Part shown: positions 7,543 to 9,838 of the stretch, one piece after another | Layout of the letters: each line of letters begins with the position of its first letter | Numbering within the stretch: position 1 is the stretch's first letter | From: Oscillospiraceae bacterium | Lineage (GTDB): Bacteria > Bacillota > Clostridia > Oscillospirales > Acutalibacteraceae | Length of the DNA stretch: 9,838 bases | Assembly (NCBI GenBank): GCA_003505905.1 | Contig: DNXM01000205.1 | Coordinates: forward strand, 15,937 to 25,774 | Direction of reading: 5' to 3' | Position numbers and translations under genes: made by a program | The notes under the pieces: model-generated | Databases searched by the model: none | Seen by the model: only the letters and a program-made list of their open reading frames with translations | What the model was told of the DNA's origin: nothing

Positions 7543-9581
7543 GCACGCTCACCCCCATTTCGTATTCTGCTCAAAATTGCCGATGAGTTCAAATCGGACT
7601 TTTTGATTTGCTCCGGGAACAAAAGATGTCCCGATTCGTCTTGTATCAAAGTACCAAGCTCCGTCATTGCTTCTACAGAAACAGCAACCTTGCAGTAATT
7701 TTCGCCGTTATCACCCAAACGGTGACAAAGCGTTTCGGTATCGAATTTCCAGCCGCCCTGCGACTTGATGTATTTGTAAACCTCGAGCATGAATTCTCTG
7801 CTCGGCAACGCCCCTGCAATCTGCTCCGGGGTCAGTTTTTCGCCACGCTGAACGGCATCAAACAAATCCATGCCGTCAAACACAAGTTCATCTTTCATGC
7901 CGTTGGCACGCACAGCTTTGATTTGAATGCTCGGCTTAACCTCGCCCATGTATTCATTCGGCTCAACTGCAACGGCGCAGTCAATCGCATCCCCTTTAAC
8001 AAAAGGAAAACGGTCGGGCGAAACACCGAAGCGCACCGCACCGATGCGTGCCGTGCCTTTGGAAAGCATCAGGCGAATATGCTTACCGTCCGAAATAGAT
8101 TGAACCGCATCAATCTTCATGCCGAACAAGCCGAAAATCGGGGACGGATTGCCCGAACCGAACGGTTCGAGGGATAACAAAGCCGTAAGCAAATCGGAAT
8201 TGATAACAGCGGGATTCAATCGACAGTCAATGTTCAAAGTCGGTCTCGGCATTTGTCCGCAGGAGGCGGCATAAGCGTTGATTCTGCAGCGAAATTCGTC
8301 AATACGGTCACTGCGCAAACCGATGCCGGCAGCGAGCGTATGACCGCCGAACTGAATCAAGCAATCCTCACAACTTTGAATGGCTTCAAACAGAGAAAAG
8401 CCGTCGATGCTCCTGCCCGAGCCTCTTGCCGTTTCTCCGTCACGGGAAATGACGATTGCAGGTCTGCCGAATGCGTCGACGATTTTCGAGGCAACGATGC
8501 CGATAACACCGTGCTGCCACCCTTCTCCGTCAAGCACAATCACACGGTCATGCTTCAAGCCCGGCTGCTCCGACAGGCGTTGCTTGATTTCCTTCAAAAT
8601 CTCCGCTTCTGCCTTGTGGCGCAGGACATTGGCATGGTCGATTTCCTTTGCCAAATCCTCGGCAAGCTCTTCTTCCTCGCAAAGCAACAGCTTTATGGCA
8701 CGGGACGGACTGCCCATGCGCCCGGCGGCATTGATACGGGGAATGAGCGTAAACGCCAGCCCCGTGGATGTAATGGTTTTTTCACCGTATCCGATGCAGT
8801 TGCGCAAAGCAAGTAAGCCGGGTCGGTCGGTTTGGTTCAGCATATGAACGCCGCGGCGAACAAACAAACGGTTTTCGTCAATGAGCGGCATTACATCGCC
8901 AACTGTGCCCATTGCCAACAAATCGGCATACTGCTCGGCAACACTTTCGTAATCGCCGCCTTCTAACGCACAAACCAATTTGAACGCAACACCGACACCA
9001 GCCAAGCTCTTGAACGGCAAGCTGCAATCCGCTCGATACGGGTCGACAACGGCAATGCAATCGGGAATTCGATCACCGACACGGTGATGGTCGGTCACAA
9101 CCAGATCAATGCCTTTTTCTTTGGCGTACTCCGCTTCTTCAATGCAGCTGATGCCGCAGTCAACCGTCACAATCAGCTTGACATTCTGTTCGGCAAAAAA
9201 ATCAATTGCCTCTTTTTTCAGGCCGTAGCCCTCACTGCGTTCGGGAATACGGTAAAGCACATCGGCGCCCTGCTCCTCCAAATACGAATACAGCAAAGCC
9301 GTTGCGGTAACGCCGTCGGCATCATAGTCGCCGCAAATCGCAATGCGGTCGAAACGGTCAATCGCACGGTTTATGGCTTGAACTGCCTTGTCCATATCGG
9401 GCAAATCATAAGGGGAAGACGGTTCGACTTCATCATAAAAAAAAGCGCGGGCTTTTTCATCGGAATCAATGCCTCGGGACGAAGCGATTAAAGCGGCAAT
9501 CGGAAAAAGCTGATTACGCTCCGCCAAACCGACAGCAAGCGCTTTGTCGATTTGTTTAACATTCCACAGTTTTCTGCCCAT
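7539..9581 (-). CDS. recJ: Single-stranded-DNA-specific 5'-3' exonuclease RecJ
   Basis: A 680-residue DHH-family nuclease that digests single-stranded DNA 5' to 3' in RecF-type recombinational repair, mismatch repair and base excision repair. Catalytic DHH motifs are complete: DYDADG (85-90), D141 in VTVDCG, DHH (164-166) and GTVGDVMPL (225-233). INAAGRMG (283-290) follows. The DHHA1 domain has GSGRS (387-391) and FGGH (411-414), and the OB-fold region begins near LEPFGSGNPSP (471-481). A C-terminal stretch of about 120 residues beyond the OB fold, ending in KKSDLNSSAIL, matches the longer RecJ of Firmicutes; the E. coli protein is about 577 residues. Start ATG has an excellent GGAGGTGA 7 bases upstream. 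The stop overlaps the rel start by 4 bases. It is the first gene of the run, with a promoter shortly upstream. Confidence 0.96.
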   Translation of the reverse strand: MGRKLWNVKQIDKALAVGLAERNQLFPIAALIASSRGIDSDEKARAFFYDEVEPSSPYDLPDMDKAVQAINRAIDRFDRIAICGDYDADGVTATALLYSYLEEQGADVLYRIPERSEGYGLKKEAIDFFAEQNVKLIVTVDCGISCIEEAEYAKEKGIDLVVTDHHRVGDRIPDCIAVVDPYRADCSLPFKSLAGVGVAFKLVCALEGGDYESVAEQYADLLAMGTVGDVMPLIDENRLFVRRGVHMLNQTDRPGLLALRNCIGYGEKTITSTGLAFTLIPRINAAGRMGSPSRAIKLLLCEEEELAEDLAKEIDHANVLRHKAEAEILKEIKQRLSEQPGLKHDRVIVLDGEGWQHGVIGIVASKIVDAFGRPAIVISRDGETARGSGRSIDGFSLFEAIQSCEDCLIQFGGHTLAAGIGLRSDRIDEFRCRINAYAASCGQMPRPTLNIDCRLNPAVINSDLLTALLSLEPFGSGNPSPIFGLFGMKIDAVQSISDGKHIRLMLSKGTARIGAVRFGVSPDRFPFVKGDAIDCAVAVEPNEYMGEVKPSIQIKAVRANGMKDELVFDGMDLFDAVQRGEKLTPEQIAGALPSREFMLEVYKYIKSQGGWKFDTETLCHRLGDNGENYCKVAVSVEAMTELGTLIQDESGHLLFPEQIKKSDLNSSAILSRIRNGGERA

Positions 9582-9588
9582 CGCTTCG

Positions 9589-9596
9589 TCACCTCC
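9589..9596 (-). promoter_or_regulatory. Strong ribosome binding site of recJ
   Basis: GGAGGTGA on the minus strand, 7 bases before ATG 9581, is almost fully complementary to the 16S rRNA tail. It is the strongest site in the window and fixes the recJ start. Confidence 0.8.
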
Positions 9597-9613
9597 GAAA
9601 AATTATGGAAATT

Positions 9614-9642
9614 ATTTTACCATATTCATTTGATTTTTTCAA
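9614..9642 (-). promoter_or_regulatory. Predicted sigma-A promoter for the recJ operon, extended -10
   Basis: On the minus strand, TTGAAA (9642-9637) is separated by 17 bases from TAAAAT (9619-9614), with TGG just before the -10 (extended -10 TGN). Transcription would begin around 9607, leaving a leader of roughly 25 bases that carries the GGAGGTGA ribosome binding site of recJ. It is AT-rich and ideally placed. This is a prediction from consensus only. Confidence 0.7.
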
Positions 9643-9699
9643 GGGTAATTACTAAGTATTATAAAACATATAGGCCGCAAAGAAAAATCTGCAATTCCC

Positions 9700-9725
9700 T
9701 TGCTATTTGTCGCAAAAGTTGCTAT
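9700..9725 (+). repeat. Direct repeat TTGCTAT, 19-base period, overlapping the divergent promoter
   Basis: Two exact copies of TTGCTAT lie at 9700-9706 and 9719-9725, separated by 12 bases. One covers the predicted -35 and the other the extended -10. The arrangement could be a regulator site or a coincidence of the promoter motifs; two 7-base copies alone do not prove function. Confidence 0.4.
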
Positions 9726-9728
9726 ACT
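9700..9728 (+). promoter_or_regulatory. Predicted divergent promoter, extended -10
   Basis: TTGCTA (9700-9705) is followed after 17 bases by TATACT (9723-9728), with TGC immediately before the -10. The -35 matches consensus at 4 of 6 positions and the -10 at 5 of 6. Transcription would run rightwards from about 9735. Its -35 box is 57 bases from that of the recJ promoter, and a TTGCTAT direct repeat overlaps both of its boxes. Confidence 0.5.
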
Positions 9729-9779
9729 TTCAGCGGAGCTATGTGTAGAAAACAAGCTGATGATTGGTAGGTGCAAAGG

Positions 9780-9838
9780 ATGATTAATACAAACATATTC
9801 CGCAACTGTTGCAGGAAAAATCCGACCTTGTTTCACTT
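9780..9838 (+). CDS. Possible start of a divergent gene, cut by window edge
   Basis: From ATG 9780 the frame stays open to the window end: 19 codons reading MINTNIFRNCCRKNPTLFH. AGGTG lies 6 bases before the ATG, and a predicted forward promoter lies about 50 bases upstream. The visible residues do not identify a family. A seven-codon mini-frame (9760-9783, MIGRCKG) ends in an ATGA overlap with this start. The piece is too short for a coding test, so the gene is plausible but unproven. Confidence 0.35.
   Translation, partial: MINTNIFRNCCRKNPTLFH

Noticed and set aside
8253..8816. Forward-strand open frames opposite recJ, also near 9084-9491
   Set aside because: They are antisense shadows of a complete RecJ with all DHH motifs.
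9802..9812. Perfect small palindrome GCAAC-T-GTTGC
   Set aside because: The arms are only 5 bases with a 1-base centre, there is no T-run, and it lies inside the possible divergent gene; chance is likely.
9639..9836. Minus-strand 65-codon frame upstream of recJ
   Set aside because: It begins at a GTG with no visible binding site, has no recognisable family, and covers both predicted promoters.
1..9838. Search for CRISPR arrays, tRNA or rRNA genes, transposases, attachment sites, riboswitches and factor-independent terminators
   Set aside because: None was seen by reading. Gene gaps inside the run are 14-25 bases and hold only ribosome binding sites.

Overview
The window looks like chromosomal DNA of a low-to-mid GC Gram-positive anaerobe, most likely class Clostridia and possibly an Oscillospirales/Ruminococcaceae-type lineage. 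This rests on the clostridial-type order recJ - rel - dtd - metallo-beta-lactamase-fold hydrolase - hemZ, strong AGGAGG-like ribosome binding sites before most genes, frequent ATGA/GTGA overlaps, a long-form RecJ and a SpoVB/YtgP-type lipid flippase. The exact taxon is an inference; no rRNA or other taxonomic marker is present.

Layout: nearly the whole window (positions 9581 down to 1) is one tightly packed minus-strand run of seven genes: recJ (single-strand exonuclease), rel/spoT-type (p)ppGpp synthetase/hydrolase, dtd (D-aminoacyl-tRNA deacylase), an MBL-fold glyoxalase-II-like hydrolase, hemZ (radical SAM), a uridine-kinase-like nucleoside kinase and a MOP-superfamily (MurJ/SpoVB-like) flippase that runs off the left edge a few codons before its expected end. 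Genes overlap by 4 bases (recJ/rel, MBL/hemZ) or are separated by 14-25 bases that contain only a ribosome binding site. No internal terminator is visible, so they probably form one operon. A good extended -10 sigma-A promoter lies just before recJ.

The remaining 257 bases at the right end (9582-9838) are intergenic. They hold the recJ promoter, a second extended -10 promoter pointing the other way, a 7-base direct repeat overlapping that promoter, and what may be the first 19 codons of a divergent gene of unknown function.

Functionally the set is housekeeping: DNA repair (RecJ), starvation signalling (Rel), translation quality control (DTD), probable small-molecule detoxification (MBL hydrolase), a HemZ radical SAM enzyme, nucleoside salvage (kinase) and cell-envelope lipid export (flippase). 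I see no mobile element, CRISPR array, tRNA, rRNA or defence system. The points worth a second look are the direct recJ/rel junction with no apt gene between, the single-domain kinase and flippase where many Firmicutes have hisS-aspS, two competing starts for the flippase, and the compact divergent promoter region.
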